Origin: Oryzibacter oryziterrae
GTDB taxonomy: Bacteria > Pseudomonadota > Alphaproteobacteria > Rhizobiales > Pleomorphomonadaceae
Assembly (NCBI RefSeq): GCF_021864535.1
Contig: NZ_JAKJIC010000004.1
Span: 186,001 to 250,000, forward strand
Direction of reading: 5' to 3'
Length of the DNA: 64,000 bases
Notes under the pieces: model-generated
Databases searched by the model: none
The model's input: the letters and a program-made list of their open reading frames with translations, nothing else
What the model was told of the DNA's origin: nothing
Made by a program: the position numbers and the translations under genes
Shown here: positions 7,460 through 16,881 of the stretch, one piece after another
Position numbering within the stretch: the stretch's first letter is position 1
Layout of the letters: the number at the start of each line of letters is the position of its first letter

Positions 7460-8409
7460 GATTGCCCGCCGAGCTGCGCGGCGAGACCCGTCTCCCAGCC
7501 CAATATGGCCTTCTTGCGGGTGAGGCCCCAGTGGTAGCCGCACAGGTCGCCCTGGCGGCCGAGCACGCGGTGGCAGGGCACGACGAAGGAGAGGGGGTTC
7601 TTGCCGACGGCGGTGCCGACGGCGCGGGCGGCATTGGGATTGCCGATGTGCCGGGCGATGTCGGAATAGGTGGTGGCCTTGCCGAGCGGGATCTTCAGCA
7701 GCGTCTCCCACACCCGCACCTCGAAGTCCGAGCCGATGAAGATCAGCCGGATCGGCCGGTCGGCGGACCAGTCGGCGGGCTTGAAGGCCTGCGAGGCATA
7801 GGGTGCGGTGACGACGGGGTCGTGCACATAGGCCGCCGCCGGCCAGCGCGCCTTCATGTCGTCGAGCGCCTTGTCCTCCTCGCCGGGGTCGGCGAAGGCG
7901 ATGCCGGCAAGGCCGCGGTCGGTGGCCATCAGCAGCGCCGTACCGAAGGGCGAGGGATGGAAGCCATAGGCGATGGTCACCCCGCCGCCCCGCGCCTTGT
8001 AGGCACCCGGGCTCATGGCCTCGTGGGTGACGAACAGATCATGCAGCCGCCCCGGCCCCGACAAGCCCACCTCATAGGCGGTGTCGAGAATGGAGGAGGA
8101 TTGATCCAGCATGCGCCGCGCCTCATCCAGCGTCAGCGCCTGCACGAAGGCTTTCGGCGTCAGCCCGGCCCAGCGGGTGAACAGGCGATGCAGATGGTTC
8201 TGGTCGGTGCCGACGGCCGCCGCGATGGTCTCCAGCTCCGGCTGGTCGCGCCAGTTCTCCGAGATGAACTGGATGGTGTCGCGGACGAGCACATAGTCGG
8301 CCCCGTCCCGGTCGAGCGGCACGGGTTCGCTCATCTTGAATTCCTTGTGCAGCCAGCTCGCCGATTGGGGCGGGCGGCTCAGGTTGTCGGTGCGGGCAAT
8401 GGCGTCCAT
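7456..8409 (-). CDS. AraC-type HTH / methylated-DNA-[protein]-cysteine S-methyltransferase fusion
   Basis: 317 residues. Residues about 40-125 form an AraC-type helix-turn-helix (LETIAAAVGTDQNHLHRLFTRWAGLTPKAF). The C-terminal half is an Ogt/Ada methyltransferase: GTAVGKNPLSFVVPCHRVLG contains the PCHR acceptor cysteine that takes O6-methyl groups from guanine. The Ada zinc-binding N-domain with its second methyl-acceptor cysteine is absent, so this is the shortened Ada form. Start chosen at 8409 because GAGGAG lies 6 nt upstream; an in-frame ATG at 8430 lacks a site. Coupled by GTGA to the LysE-type exporter. Repairs alkylated DNA; a regulatory role is possible but not shown. Confidence 0.9.
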   Translation of the reverse strand: MDAIARTDNLSRPPQSASWLHKEFKMSEPVPLDRDGADYVLVRDTIQFISENWRDQPELETIAAAVGTDQNHLHRLFTRWAGLTPKAFVQALTLDEARRMLDQSSSILDTAYEVGLSGPGRLHDLFVTHEAMSPGAYKARGGGVTIAYGFHPSPFGTALLMATDRGLAGIAFADPGEEDKALDDMKARWPAAAYVHDPVVTAPYASQAFKPADWSADRPIRLIFIGSDFEVRVWETLLKIPLGKATTYSDIARHIGNPNAARAVGTAVGKNPLSFVVPCHRVLGRQGDLCGYHWGLTRKKAILGWETGLAAQLGGQS

Positions 8410-8485
8410 GGAAAGCTCCTCGGCGATCATGGCCCCAAGTTAGGAAGCCGAAGTCGATTCAACCACCCGATTCTCGCACGCCGCT

Positions 8486-8998
8486 TCAAGCCGGCGCAAA
8501 AAAATCCGTCCGCCCAGCCCGCACCTCCGCCAATGCACGCGAGAAGGCATCAAGAAAGCTCTCGAGTTCGCTGGCGCCGAGAAAGGTGCCGATCCGGTGC
8601 ACCACACCCTGCGAGGCAAGCCCGACCGACAGGAGATCGCCATCATGGTCGCGCTCCACATGGAGCCGCACCCAGCGCGGATTGAAGACTTGCGATCGGC
8701 TATCCCCGCGGGCGTCGACCTTGGTAAACTCGATCCGGTCGAGGGAAAGCCTGATCTCTTCATGCGCCCGCGCGTCGGCGAAGTTGCGCCGGAAGGCCAG
8801 ATAGATCAGAAAGACGTCGAGACCGAAAAAGCCGAACACCGGCCAGGCACCGATCGCCAGAAAGAAGCTGCCACAGCCGAAGGACAGGACAGCGAGCCCC
8901 GCCATCAGCGCGGCAAAGCCCCGCCTGTCGAGCGAGCGATGCGGCCTGAGCTGCGCGGTGAACACCGGCGGATCGACAAGAGGGAATTCTGGGCTCAT
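8486..8998 (-). CDS. DUF2244 domain integral membrane protein
   Basis: 170 residues. Two closely spaced hydrophobic helices (LMAGLAVLSFGCGSFFLAIGAW and VFGFFGLDVFLIYLAF) are followed by a soluble domain with RVRLHV-type strands (PRWVRLHVERDHDGDLLSVG) and GTFLGASELESFLDAFSRAL, the layout of DUF2244 proteins. Function of the family is unknown. The start MSPEFPLVD at 8998 is preferred over an ATG at 9037, which would lie inside the divergent nth gene. Only 20 bp separates this start from that of nth, so each promoter must reach into the other gene. It is 76 bp upstream of the Ada/Ogt-like gene and may be co-transcribed with it. Confidence 0.78.
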   Translation of the reverse strand: MSPEFPLVDPPVFTAQLRPHRSLDRRGFAALMAGLAVLSFGCGSFFLAIGAWPVFGFFGLDVFLIYLAFRRNFADARAHEEIRLSLDRIEFTKVDARGDSRSQVFNPRWVRLHVERDHDGDLLSVGLASQGVVHRIGTFLGASELESFLDAFSRALAEVRAGRTDFFAPA

Positions 8999-9018
8999 GA
9001 AGTCCAGTATTGGGGAAC

Positions 9019-9741
9019 ATGTCCGAGCAAAAGTCAAAGCCCAAAAACGACAAGCCGGCCGGCGCCCGCCCGGCGCGCCCGCGCAAGCCGAAGCTCCGCT
9101 ATTCGCCCGCCGAGGTCGAGGCCATCTTCGATCTGTTCGAGCGGGCCAATCCCGAGCCCAAGGGCGAGCTTGAGCACGTCAACGCCTTCACGCTGCTGGT
9201 GGCGGTGGTGCTCTCGGCCCAGGCCACCGACGCCGGTGTCAACAGGGCAACCCGCGCCCTCTTCGCGGTGGCCGACACGCCGGCCAAGATGCTGGCGCTG
9301 GGCGAGGAGGCGGTGCGCGAGCATATCAAGACCATCGGCCTCTATCGCAACAAGGCCAAGAATGTCGTTGCGCTCTCGGACGCGCTGGTGCGCGAGCATG
9401 GCGGCGAGGTGCCCCACGATCGCGCTGCCCTCGAAGCGCTGCCCGGCGTCGGCCGCAAGACCGCCAATGTGGTCCTGAACATCGCCTTCGGCGAGCCGAC
9501 CTTTGCCGTCGATACCCACATTTTCCGCATCGGCAACCGGCTTGGGATCGCGCCCGGCAAGACGCCGCTGGCGGTGGAGGAGGCCTTCACCGCCATCATC
9601 CCCCAGCGTTTCATGCAGCACGCCCACCACTGGCTGATCCTGCACGGGCGCTATGTGTGCAAGGCGCGCAAGCCCGAATGCGGCCGCTGCATCATCGCCG
9701 ATCTGTGCAAGGCGGAGGAAAAAAGCCTGCCGCTGCCATAA
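9019..9741 (+). CDS. nth: Endonuclease III (DNA glycosylase/AP lyase)
   Basis: Removes oxidised pyrimidines and cuts at abasic sites in base excision repair. 240 residues. The helix-hairpin-helix LEALPGVGRKTANVVLN carries the catalytic lysine and FAVDTHIFRIGNRLG the catalytic aspartate. The C-terminal iron-sulfur loop is C-x6-C-x2-C-x5-C (CKARKPECGRCIIADLC), complete. A lysine/proline-rich N-terminal tail of about 25 residues is typical of rhizobial Nth. The ATG at 9019 is chosen; a TTG at 9010 in frame is an alternative. Convergent with nfu. Confidence 0.95.
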   Translation: MSEQKSKPKNDKPAGARPARPRKPKLRYSPAEVEAIFDLFERANPEPKGELEHVNAFTLLVAVVLSAQATDAGVNRATRALFAVADTPAKMLALGEEAVREHIKTIGLYRNKAKNVVALSDALVREHGGEVPHDRAALEALPGVGRKTANVVLNIAFGEPTFAVDTHIFRIGNRLGIAPGKTPLAVEEAFTAIIPQRFMQHAHHWLILHGRYVCKARKPECGRCIIADLCKAEEKSLPLP

Positions 9742-9744
9742 TGA

Positions 9745-9825
9745 AAAAGGAGCGCGCCAGCGCCCGTAAAGGAAAGACAACAAGAAAGGAGCGCGCCAGC
9801 GCCCGTAAAGGGAAAGACAACAAGA
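9745..9825. repeat. Two tandem copies of a ~39-bp repeat after nth
   Basis: The unit GGAGCGCGCCAGCGCCCG plus TAAAGGAAAGACAACAAGAA occurs twice in direct tandem (about 9749-9787 and 9788-9826), with one extra G in the second copy. Each unit can fold at GAGCGC/GCGCCC. The following terminator begins with the same AAAGG, so the array looks like successive degenerate copies of a terminator hairpin. Confidence 0.75.
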
Positions 9826-9826
9826 A

Positions 9827-9847
9827 AGGGGCGCCAAAAGCGCCCCT
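9827..9847. terminator. Bidirectional terminator between nth and nfu
   Basis: AGGGGCGC, a CAAAA loop and GCGCCCCT form an 8-bp perfect GC stem between convergent nth and nfu. There is no good U-tract on the plus side; on the minus side CTTTCTTG follows. Position between convergent stops supports the call. Confidence 0.65.
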
Positions 9848-9876
9848 CGCAAACTCTCGATACGCTCTTTGAAAAG

Positions 9877-10431
9877 TCAGGAAACCGCGCGCACTTCCTG
9901 CACTTCCGGCAGGAAATGCTTGAGCAGGTTCTGGATGCCGTGCCTGAGCGTCGCTGTCGACGACGGGCAGCCGGCGCAGGCGCCGCGCATGTTGAGGTAG
10001 ACCACACCGTCCTTGAAGGAGCGGAAGGTGATGTCGCCGCCGTCGGCCGCCACGGCCGGGCGCACGCGCGTCTCGAGAAGTTCCTTGATCGTCTCGACCG
10101 TCTCGCTGTCCTTGGGGTCGAAGTCCTCGGCGCTGGCCGCCGCTTCGCCGCCCGACAGGATCGGCGCGCCGGACATGAAATGCTCCATGATGGCGCCGAG
10201 CACGGCGGGCTTCAGCCGCGTCCAGTCCGGGTCCGACTTGGTGACGGTGACGAAGTCATAGCCGAAGAAAACGCCGGTGATCCCGGGGATCGTGAACAGG
10301 GCGGAGGCAAGCGGAGATCCTTGCGCTTCCTCGACCGACAGGAATTCCCGCGGATTGCCGTCAAGAACGGTGCGTCCGGGCAGGAACTTGAGGGTCGCCG
10401 GGTTCGGGGTGGCTTCGGTCTGAATGAACAT
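9877..10431 (-). CDS. NifU-family Fe-S scaffold/carrier protein (Nfu)
   Basis: 184 residues in two domains. The N-terminal Nfu domain MFIQTEATPNPATLKFLPG includes SPLASALFTIPGITGVFFG. The C-terminal NifU-type domain has VAADGGDITFRSFKDGVVYLNM followed by the C-x2-C cluster ligand motif in GACAGCPSS. It carries Fe-S clusters to target proteins. The start at 10431 is set by GGAG 8 nt upstream and by the conserved N-terminus; the 62 codons of open frame upstream have no family similarity. Last gene of the minus-strand glnD-murJ-trpS-usp-nfu series. Confidence 0.93.
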   Translation of the reverse strand: MFIQTEATPNPATLKFLPGRTVLDGNPREFLSVEEAQGSPLASALFTIPGITGVFFGYDFVTVTKSDPDWTRLKPAVLGAIMEHFMSGAPILSGGEAAASAEDFDPKDSETVETIKELLETRVRPAVAADGGDITFRSFKDGVVYLNMRGACAGCPSSTATLRHGIQNLLKHFLPEVQEVRAVS

Positions 10432-10681
10432 CGCTTGTCTCCGTGGGGCCTCAGTCAGCCGGACACAAGGTGTCCACGCCGCCTCACTGCCTCCTGATCC
10501 GTTTTGTCGCCGTAGCGTCGGGCTATCGCAGCCTCGCACAGACGGCAGCAGGTAGCCTGATTGGAACTTTTCTAAGCTACATACATAAAGACTAAAGCTG
10601 AAGATGCAAATGAACAATTGGTGAGGGCACGCATGTCGTCCACGGACGAGCGAATGCGATCGCCCTCAGTTCGATGGAAAA

Positions 10682-11176
10682 TCAGACCACGGCCACGATG
10701 TCGTCATCGCTCAGGTTGCCCGGCACGATGGTCACCGGAATGGCAAAGCCGATGCCGGACTTGGCGGCGACCGCCGAGACCAGCGGTCCCGGTCCCTCGT
10801 TCCCCACGCCGGCGGCGAGCACCAGAATGGAAATGTCCCGGTCTTCCTCGATCACCGCATTGATGGCGTCCGGCGCCTTGCCCTCGCGGATGACCAGTTC
10901 GGGATCGATTGCGGCGAAGGCCCGGGCGCGTTCAGCGCGGCGGGCCAGGCTCTCCTCGGCCTTGTCCATGGCCTCGGCCCGCATCATCTCCTCCACCCCG
11001 CGCCAATGCTGGAAGTCACCGGGCGGGATAACATAGAGCATCACCAGCCCGCCACCGGAACGCGCGGCACGCGAAGCGGCATAGATGACAGCCCGATCGC
11101 ATTCGGGCGTATCATCGACCACGCAGAGAAATTTTCTCCGGTGGCCCTCTTCACGGGAAAGACGTTTTGAAACCAT
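10682..11176 (-). CDS. Universal stress protein (UspA family)
   Basis: 164 residues. KFLCVVDDTPECDRAVIYAASRAA is the first strand and helix of the Usp fold, with LVMLYVIPP and the C-terminal SILVLAAGVGN segment before the strand FAIPVTIVPG. The usual ATP-binding G-x2-G-x9-G(S/T) is altered (GVGNEGPGPLVSAVAAKSG), so nucleotide binding is uncertain. The gene lies between trpS and nfu, a conserved rhizobial neighbourhood. Role in stress tolerance is by family only. Confidence 0.9.
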   Translation of the reverse strand: MVSKRLSREEGHRRKFLCVVDDTPECDRAVIYAASRAARSGGGLVMLYVIPPGDFQHWRGVEEMMRAEAMDKAEESLARRAERARAFAAIDPELVIREGKAPDAINAVIEEDRDISILVLAAGVGNEGPGPLVSAVAAKSGIGFAIPVTIVPGNLSDDDIVAVV

Positions 11177-11248
11177 GGGCCGAATCTAGCGCCGAAACGA
11201 CAACGGCGGCAAGATGCCGCCGCAGTCTATCCCAAGGCAAGGTCTCGT

Positions 11249-12298
11249 TCAGGACTTGCGCGACCTGAGGAAGCCGACGATGTCCTTGACCTCGCCCATC
11301 ACCTTGGCGGCGATGGCACCGGCCCGCTCCGAACCGTCGGCCAGCACGGCGTCGATGTGACCGGGGTCTTCCATCAGCTCGCGCATCCGCGTGTTGATGG
11401 GCGACAGCACGGAGACCGCGAGATCGGCCAGTGCCGGCTTGAACACCGAGAACTGCGAACCGCCGAACTCTCCGAGCACGTCGGCGCGGCTCTTGCTCGC
11501 AAGCGCCGCGTAGATCGTCACCAGATTGTCCGCGTCAGGACGTTCCTTGAGACCATCGACCTCGGACGGCAGCGGCTCGGAATCGGTCCGGGCCTTGCGC
11601 ACCTTCTGGGCGATGGCGTCCTGGTCGTCGGTCAGGTTGATGCGCGAATAGTCAGACGGATCGGACTTCGACATCTTCTTGGTGCCGTCGCGCAGACTCA
11701 TCACCCGCGGTGCCGGACCCTGCGTCAGCGGCTCGGGCTGCGGGAAATAGCCAAGTTCGCCGTCGTGGCCGTTGGAAACGATCGACGCCTTGAAGTCGTT
11801 GTTGAACTTCTGGGCGATGTCGCGGGCCAGTTCCAGATGCTGCTTCTGGTCTTCGCCCACCGGCACATGCGTTGCGCGATAGACCAGAATGTCGGCGGCC
11901 ATCAGTGTCGGATAGGCGAACAGGCCCACGGACGCGTTTTCCTTGTCCTTGCCGGCCTTTTCCTTGAACTGCGTCATGCGATTGAGCCAGCCCATGCGGG
12001 CGACGCAGTTGAACACCCAGGCCAGTTCCGCATGCTCGGGAACCTGGCTCTGATTGAAGACGATATGCTTGACCGGGTCGATACCGGCGGCAAGGAAGGC
12101 AGCAGTCACTTCGCGGATCTGCTTCTTGAGCTCGAAGGGATCCTGCCAGACGGTGATCGCATGCTGGTCCACGACGCAATAGATGCAGTCATGGGTCGCC
12201 TGCATTTCAACGAAACGCTTGATGGCGCCGAGATAGTTGCCGAGATGCAGATTGCCGGTCGGCTGAACACCGGAAAAGACGAGAGGCACAAAGGACAT
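11249..12298 (-). CDS. trpS: Tryptophanyl-tRNA synthetase
   Basis: Charges tRNA-Trp. 349 residues, normal length. Class I signatures are present: HIGH-like [10 protein letters not shown] (residues 15-24) and KMSKS within [12 protein letters not shown] (about 205). Other family blocks include [28 protein letters not shown] and PRVMSLRDG. The murJ gene ends 149 bp upstream on the same strand. Confidence 0.97.
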   Translation of the reverse strand: MSFVPLVFSGVQPTGNLHLGNYLGAIKRFVEMQATHDCIYCVVDQHAITVWQDPFELKKQIREVTAAFLAAGIDPVKHIVFNQSQVPEHAELAWVFNCVARMGWLNRMTQFKEKAGKDKENASVGLFAYPTLMAADILVYRATHVPVGEDQKQHLELARDIAQKFNNDFKASIVSNGHDGELGYFPQPEPLTQGPAPRVMSLRDGTKKMSKSDPSDYSRINLTDDQDAIAQKVRKARTDSEPLPSEVDGLKERPDADNLVTIYAALASKSRADVLGEFGGSQFSVFKPALADLAVSVLSPINTRMRELMEDPGHIDAVLADGSERAGAIAAKVMGEVKDIVGFLRSRKS

Positions 12299-12447
12299 CG
12301 GTTTGGACCCGGATGATTGGGAACCCCACCCCGGAGTGCCGCCGTTGGGACCGGCGGAACCGGGACGGCTCCTCAGATATGCCCGACAGTGGGCGGCGTG
12401 TTATGAATGAGCGTCCGGCAAGTTTCAAGGCAGCACCTGACGGAGGG

Positions 12448-14004
12448 TCAACGCTTCAGCACCGCCTTGGCATAGCGTTTCACGTCCACCGCACCGGTCA
12501 GCATGGCTGCGAGCCCGTAGACCAGCATGCCGCCGAGGCACAGGGCGAGCAGCGCGCCACCTGCCTCCAGCTCATGCCGCGAAGCGAGACGATCGGCCAG
12601 AAAGCGATCGCCGAGGACGAGGGCCCCGCCCATGGCGAGGCTGGCGACGCCCAGCAGCACAAGGCGCCGCACGAGGAGGCTGTCCACCACGAAATGTCCG
12701 CGCTTGATCAGCACCGCCACCAGCATCAGCGCATTGACCCAGGCGGCCAGCGAGGTCGCGGCGGCAATGCCCACATGGCCGATGAAGGGAAACAGCGCCA
12801 GCGAGGCCACCACATTCACGGCCACGGAGATGCCACCCTGTACCGTCGGCGTCTTGGTATCCTCGCGGGCATAGAAGCTCGGCTGGAACACCTTGATGGC
12901 CACGAAGGCCGGCAGGCCCACCGAGAAGGCGATCAGGGCATTGGCGGTGGCTGTCGTGTCCGCCGCCGTGAAGGCGCCACGCTGAAACAGCACCTGCATG
13001 ATGGTATGGGCGATGGCGATCAGCGCCACCGTCGCCGGCATGGTCAGCGCCATGGCAAATTCCAGCGCCCGGTTCTGGGTGTGGAACACATTCTCCGGCG
13101 TGTCCGTGCGCACCCGGCGTGTGAGATCCGGCAGCAGGACGACACCGATGGCCACCCCGATCACTCCGAGTGGCAGCTGATAGATGCGGTCGGCAAAATA
13201 GAGCCAGGACACGGCGCTCGCCTGCATCGAGGCGATGATCGTGCCCACCACGATGTTGATCTGGGTGATGCCGCCGGAAATGACGCCGGGAATGCCGAGA
13301 TTGACGAACCGCTTCACGTTGTCGCCATAGCCCGGTCGGGTCAGCGAAACCGGAAAGCCGATGAACACGAGCGATCCACCGACGGCCACCAGCTGGGCAA
13401 AGCCGGAGATGAACACGGCCCAGGACAGCGTATAGGCCGCCTGCGGCGTTCCGGCCCAGTTCTGCCACCAGATCATCGCCAGCGCTGCCACCAGCACGAT
13501 GTTGAGCAGGCTTGGCGCAAAGGCGGCGACGGCGAAACGGCCGAAGGATTGCAGCATGCCCGCCGCCATCGCCGTCAGCGACATGCAGGCGAGATAGGGG
13601 AACATGATGCGCGTCATCGTCTCGGCGGCGGCGAACTTCTCCGGCTCCTTGATGAAGCCGGGCGCCAGAATCCCCACCAGCCAGGGAGCGGCAAGTTCCG
13701 CGATGATGGTCACCACGGTCAAGGACAGGAGAAAGATGGAAAGAATGTCTTCGGCAAGCTTGCGCGCCGCCGGCTTGCCGCCGTCAGCCAGAGCCCGGCC
13801 GAACAGCGGCACGAAAGCGGCGGAGAAGGCACCTTCGGCAAACAGGCGCCGGAACAGGTTGGGCAGGCGAAAGGCGACGAAGAAGGCATCGGCGATCGGC
13901 CCGGAGCCAAGCATGTTGGCCATGAAGACGTCGCGGGCAAAACCCAGCAGCCGCGACGACAGCGTGGCTCCGCCCACCGTGACGAAGTTCTTGACCAGAC
14001 TCAT
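12448..14004 (-). CDS. murJ: Lipid II flippase MurJ (MviN family)
   Basis: About 14 hydrophobic segments over 518 residues. The MviN/MurJ N-terminus SLVKNFVTVGGATLSSRLLG leads into FARDVFMANMLGSGPIADAF, and FRLPNLFRRLFAEGAFSAAFVP is the family hallmark loop. MurJ moves lipid II across the inner membrane for peptidoglycan synthesis. The start at 14004 is 4 nt after the glnD stop (TGACGGCATG), so it is coupled to glnD; an in-frame start at 14034 would overlap glnD without an obvious site. Confidence 0.95.
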   Translation of the reverse strand: MSLVKNFVTVGGATLSSRLLGFARDVFMANMLGSGPIADAFFVAFRLPNLFRRLFAEGAFSAAFVPLFGRALADGGKPAARKLAEDILSIFLLSLTVVTIIAELAAPWLVGILAPGFIKEPEKFAAAETMTRIMFPYLACMSLTAMAAGMLQSFGRFAVAAFAPSLLNIVLVAALAMIWWQNWAGTPQAAYTLSWAVFISGFAQLVAVGGSLVFIGFPVSLTRPGYGDNVKRFVNLGIPGVISGGITQINIVVGTIIASMQASAVSWLYFADRIYQLPLGVIGVAIGVVLLPDLTRRVRTDTPENVFHTQNRALEFAMALTMPATVALIAIAHTIMQVLFQRGAFTAADTTATANALIAFSVGLPAFVAIKVFQPSFYAREDTKTPTVQGGISVAVNVVASLALFPFIGHVGIAAATSLAAWVNALMLVAVLIKRGHFVVDSLLVRRLVLLGVASLAMGGALVLGDRFLADRLASRHELEAGGALLALCLGGMLVYGLAAMLTGAVDVKRYAKAVLKR

Positions 14005-14008
14005 GCCG

Positions 14009-16786
14009 TCAGCCTGCCTTCTTGGAGGGAGCATCGCCAGCTTCGGCGGCAGCCTGTGTCAGACGCCGCCGGATGGAGGCCTGCTTCTGCCCGGAATGGA
14101 CCTTCAGATTGGTGAGATCGGTGACATAGAACACGTCCACCGCCCGCTCGCCGAAGGTGGCGATATGGGCGGAGGCGATGTTGAGATTGAGGTCGCTGAG
14201 CGTGGTCGTGATGTCGTAGAGCAGGCCCGGCCGGTCAAGGCAGGACACTTCCACCACCGAGAACTTGTCCGAGATCGTGTTGTCGAAGGTCACTTCCGTC
14301 GGCAACACGAAGGCCTTGGAGAGCTTCTTCTGCGCCACTCGGCGCGCGATCATCTCGGGCAGTTCCTCGCGGCCTTCCAGCGTCGCCTCGATCAGCTTGC
14401 AGATGCGCTCGGCACGTCTGAGTTCATCGGCATCCTCGGGAAACTCGCGGTTGATCAGGATGGTATCGAGCGCGAGCCCGTCGGTCGTGGTGTAGATCTG
14501 CGCGTCGACGATGTTGACGCCCGATGCCGCACAGGCACCGGTAATGGTGGAGAGCAGGCGCGGATGGTCGGGCGCCACCACCACCAGCTCCGTGATCGCT
14601 TCGAACTTCTTGGTGCGGAAACTGGTGGCGAGCCGCCGTCCCTCGGCGTCCGTGCGCTTCAGCAGCTCGGCATGCAGCAGCTTTTCGGGCAGGTCGACAC
14701 GCAGCCAATAGGGCGCATAGTGCCGCTTGAGATAGGTCTCCACCTCCTCGCCGGACCAGCCCGACAACTGGGCCGCCAACTCGGACTTGGCGCTCGCCAC
14801 GCGCTGGTCGCGCGACAGCTGCGAGTGTCCGCCCAGGAGGAAGGGCTCGGTCTCGTAATAGAGCGTGCGCAGCAACTGTCCCTTCCAGCCGTTCCACACG
14901 CCCGGACCCACGGCACGGATATCGGCCACGGTCAGGATCAGCAGCATGCGCAGCCGATCGATGGTCTGCACCACCGCGGCAAAGTCGCGAATGGTCTTGC
15001 GGTCGGAAAGATCGCGCGACTGGGCGATGATCGACATGGTCAGGTGCTGTTCCACCAGCCAGGCGATCTGATCGGTCTCATTGGCCGAAAAGCCGAAGCG
15101 CGGGCCGAGGCGGCGGGCAATCCTGGCACCGGCAATCGAATGATCTTCCGGTCGCCCCTTGGCGATGTCGTGCAGGAACAGCGCGAAATAGAGAACCTTG
15201 CGGTTCTGCACATGGCGGAAAAGCTCGGTGGCGAGCGGATGGTCGTTGCCACCTTCGCCGCGTTCGACCTGCGCAAGCAGCCCGATCGCCCGGAGCGTAT
15301 GCTCGTCGACGGTATAGTGGTGATACATGTTGAACTGCATCATCGCCACGACCTTGCCGAAGTCGGCGACAAAGCGGCCGAGAACGCCGGTCTCGTTCAT
15401 CGAGCGCAGCACCGTCTCGGCGTGCTTCTTCGACGTGAGGACGTCGAGAAACAGCTGGTTGGCCTCTTCATTGTCGCGAAGATCGCCGTCGATATGCCGC
15501 AGCGAGCGGGTGATCAGCTTCAGTGCATCGGGATGGAAGTCGAGGTTGCTCTTGTCGGCCACCGCGAAGATGCGCAACAGGTTGACCGGGTCCTTCTCGA
15601 AGATGGTCTCGTCGGCGACCGACAGGCGATCGTTTTCGATGACGAACTGCGGCGTCTCCGGCAGGCTCTTCTTGCGCCGGCGCAGCGTATGGCGCAGCAC
15701 GCGGTCGAGCATGGGCATGGGCTTGGCGTGGTTCTCCTCCAGCGCCGCGCAGAAGATGCGCGTCAGGTCGCCCACGTCCTTGGCCACGAGGAAATAGTGC
15801 TTCATGAAGCGCTCGACCGGCTCGAGGCCGGGATGCGACTGATAGCCGAGGAGATTGGCAATCTCCCGCTGATTGTCGAACCCCAATCGGTCGTCCGCGC
15901 GGTTGGTCACGAAATGCAGGTTGCAGCGCACTGCCCAGAGGAAATCCTCGCACTTGTGAAAGCGCGTCAGCTCCTTGCGCGAGAACACCCCGTGCTTGAC
16001 CAACTCGTCGGTGGTCGACGTCTCGTAGAAATATTTGGAGATCCAGAACAGCGTGTGCAGGTCGCGCAAGCCGCCCTTGCCTTCCTTGACATTCGGCTCC
16101 ACCAGATAGCGCGACGTGCCCTGGCGCCGATGCCGCTCATCGCGTTCGGCAAGCTTGGCCAGGATGAACTCCGGCCCGGTGCCACGCACCACTTCCGCCT
16201 GGAAGCGCTGGAGCATGTCGCCATAGAGCGCCTTGTCGCCCCAGATCCAGCGCGCTTCCAGCATCGCGGTGCGGATCGTCATGTCCGAGCGGGCAAGCCG
16301 AACGCATTCGTCCACCCGGCGCGTGGCATGGCCGACCTTGAAGCCCAGATCCCACAGAAAATAGAGGAGATACTCGACAACACTCTCGCCCCAAGGCGTC
16401 TGCTTGTAGGGCAGCAGGAACAGCAGGTCGATGTCGGACGCCGGCGCCAGCGTGCCGCGCCCATATCCGCCCACGGCAGCAATCGACATGCGCTCGGACG
16501 AGGAAGCGTTGGTCACCTTGAACACATGGCTGACCGCGTGGTCGTAGATGATGCGGATGAAGCTGTCCATCATCTGCGACAGGCGGATGGCGCAGCCGAT
16601 GCCGTTGCGATCTGCCGCCAGCAGCGCACGGGCCTTGGCGCGCCCTTCGAGATTGGTCTGCTTGAGGACACCAAGGATATCGGCCCGCGGATCCACGTCC
16701 GGGCCGCTCGCCTTGCACATGCGCTTGATTTGCGATCGGAGGGCGGCCTCGTCGATCAACGGGGTGATGTCAGGCGTCTTCGTCAT
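14009..16786 (-). CDS. glnD: [Protein-PII] uridylyltransferase / uridylyl-removing enzyme
   Basis: Central nitrogen sensor: uridylylates PII when glutamine is low and deuridylylates it when high. 925 residues, full length. The nucleotidyltransferase motif GGYGRGTLAPASDIDLLFL lies near residue 105. The GlnE/PII-UT helical region has VKEGKGGLRDLHTLFWI. The HD domain holds HHYTVDEHTLRAIGLL and LFLHDIAKGRPEDHS. Two C-terminal ACT domains begin ELVVVAPDHPRLLSTITGAC and VVEVSCLDRPGLLYDITTTL. ATG at 16786 with AAGG upstream; the open frame further upstream overlaps mutS and is not similar to anything. Relevant to the urea-uptake genes elsewhere in the window. Confidence 0.96.
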   Translation of the reverse strand: MTKTPDITPLIDEAALRSQIKRMCKASGPDVDPRADILGVLKQTNLEGRAKARALLAADRNGIGCAIRLSQMMDSFIRIIYDHAVSHVFKVTNASSSERMSIAAVGGYGRGTLAPASDIDLLFLLPYKQTPWGESVVEYLLYFLWDLGFKVGHATRRVDECVRLARSDMTIRTAMLEARWIWGDKALYGDMLQRFQAEVVRGTGPEFILAKLAERDERHRRQGTSRYLVEPNVKEGKGGLRDLHTLFWISKYFYETSTTDELVKHGVFSRKELTRFHKCEDFLWAVRCNLHFVTNRADDRLGFDNQREIANLLGYQSHPGLEPVERFMKHYFLVAKDVGDLTRIFCAALEENHAKPMPMLDRVLRHTLRRRKKSLPETPQFVIENDRLSVADETIFEKDPVNLLRIFAVADKSNLDFHPDALKLITRSLRHIDGDLRDNEEANQLFLDVLTSKKHAETVLRSMNETGVLGRFVADFGKVVAMMQFNMYHHYTVDEHTLRAIGLLAQVERGEGGNDHPLATELFRHVQNRKVLYFALFLHDIAKGRPEDHSIAGARIARRLGPRFGFSANETDQIAWLVEQHLTMSIIAQSRDLSDRKTIRDFAAVVQTIDRLRMLLILTVADIRAVGPGVWNGWKGQLLRTLYYETEPFLLGGHSQLSRDQRVASAKSELAAQLSGWSGEEVETYLKRHYAPYWLRVDLPEKLLHAELLKRTDAEGRRLATSFRTKKFEAITELVVVAPDHPRLLSTITGACAASGVNIVDAQIYTTTDGLALDTILINREFPEDADELRRAERICKLIEATLEGREELPEMIARRVAQKKLSKAFVLPTEVTFDNTISDKFSVVEVSCLDRPGLLYDITTTLSDLNLNIASAHIATFGERAVDVFYVTDLTNLKVHSGQKQASIRRRLTQAAAEAGDAPSKKAG

Positions 16787-16848
16787 CGAGTAACCTTGGG
16801 TCTGCAGCAGTCCAGAGCGGCTATATCGGATATTGCTTGAAGAATAAT

Positions 16849-16870
16849 GCAAAAAAGAAAGCTTTTTTGC
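16849..16870. terminator. Hairpin between mutS and glnD
   Basis: GCAAAAAA, GAAAGC loop and TTTTTTGC form an 8-bp stem 11 bp after the mutS stop (minus strand). Its A and T runs could act as a weak bidirectional terminator. glnD starts 62 bp further on. Confidence 0.45.
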
Positions 16871-16881
16871 CTTCACTCTTG

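Noticed and set aside
12313-14115. 600-codon plus-strand frame opposite murJ
   Set aside because: The His/Gln/Arg-rich product is typical of antisense shadow; murJ on the minus strand has a full transporter sequence.
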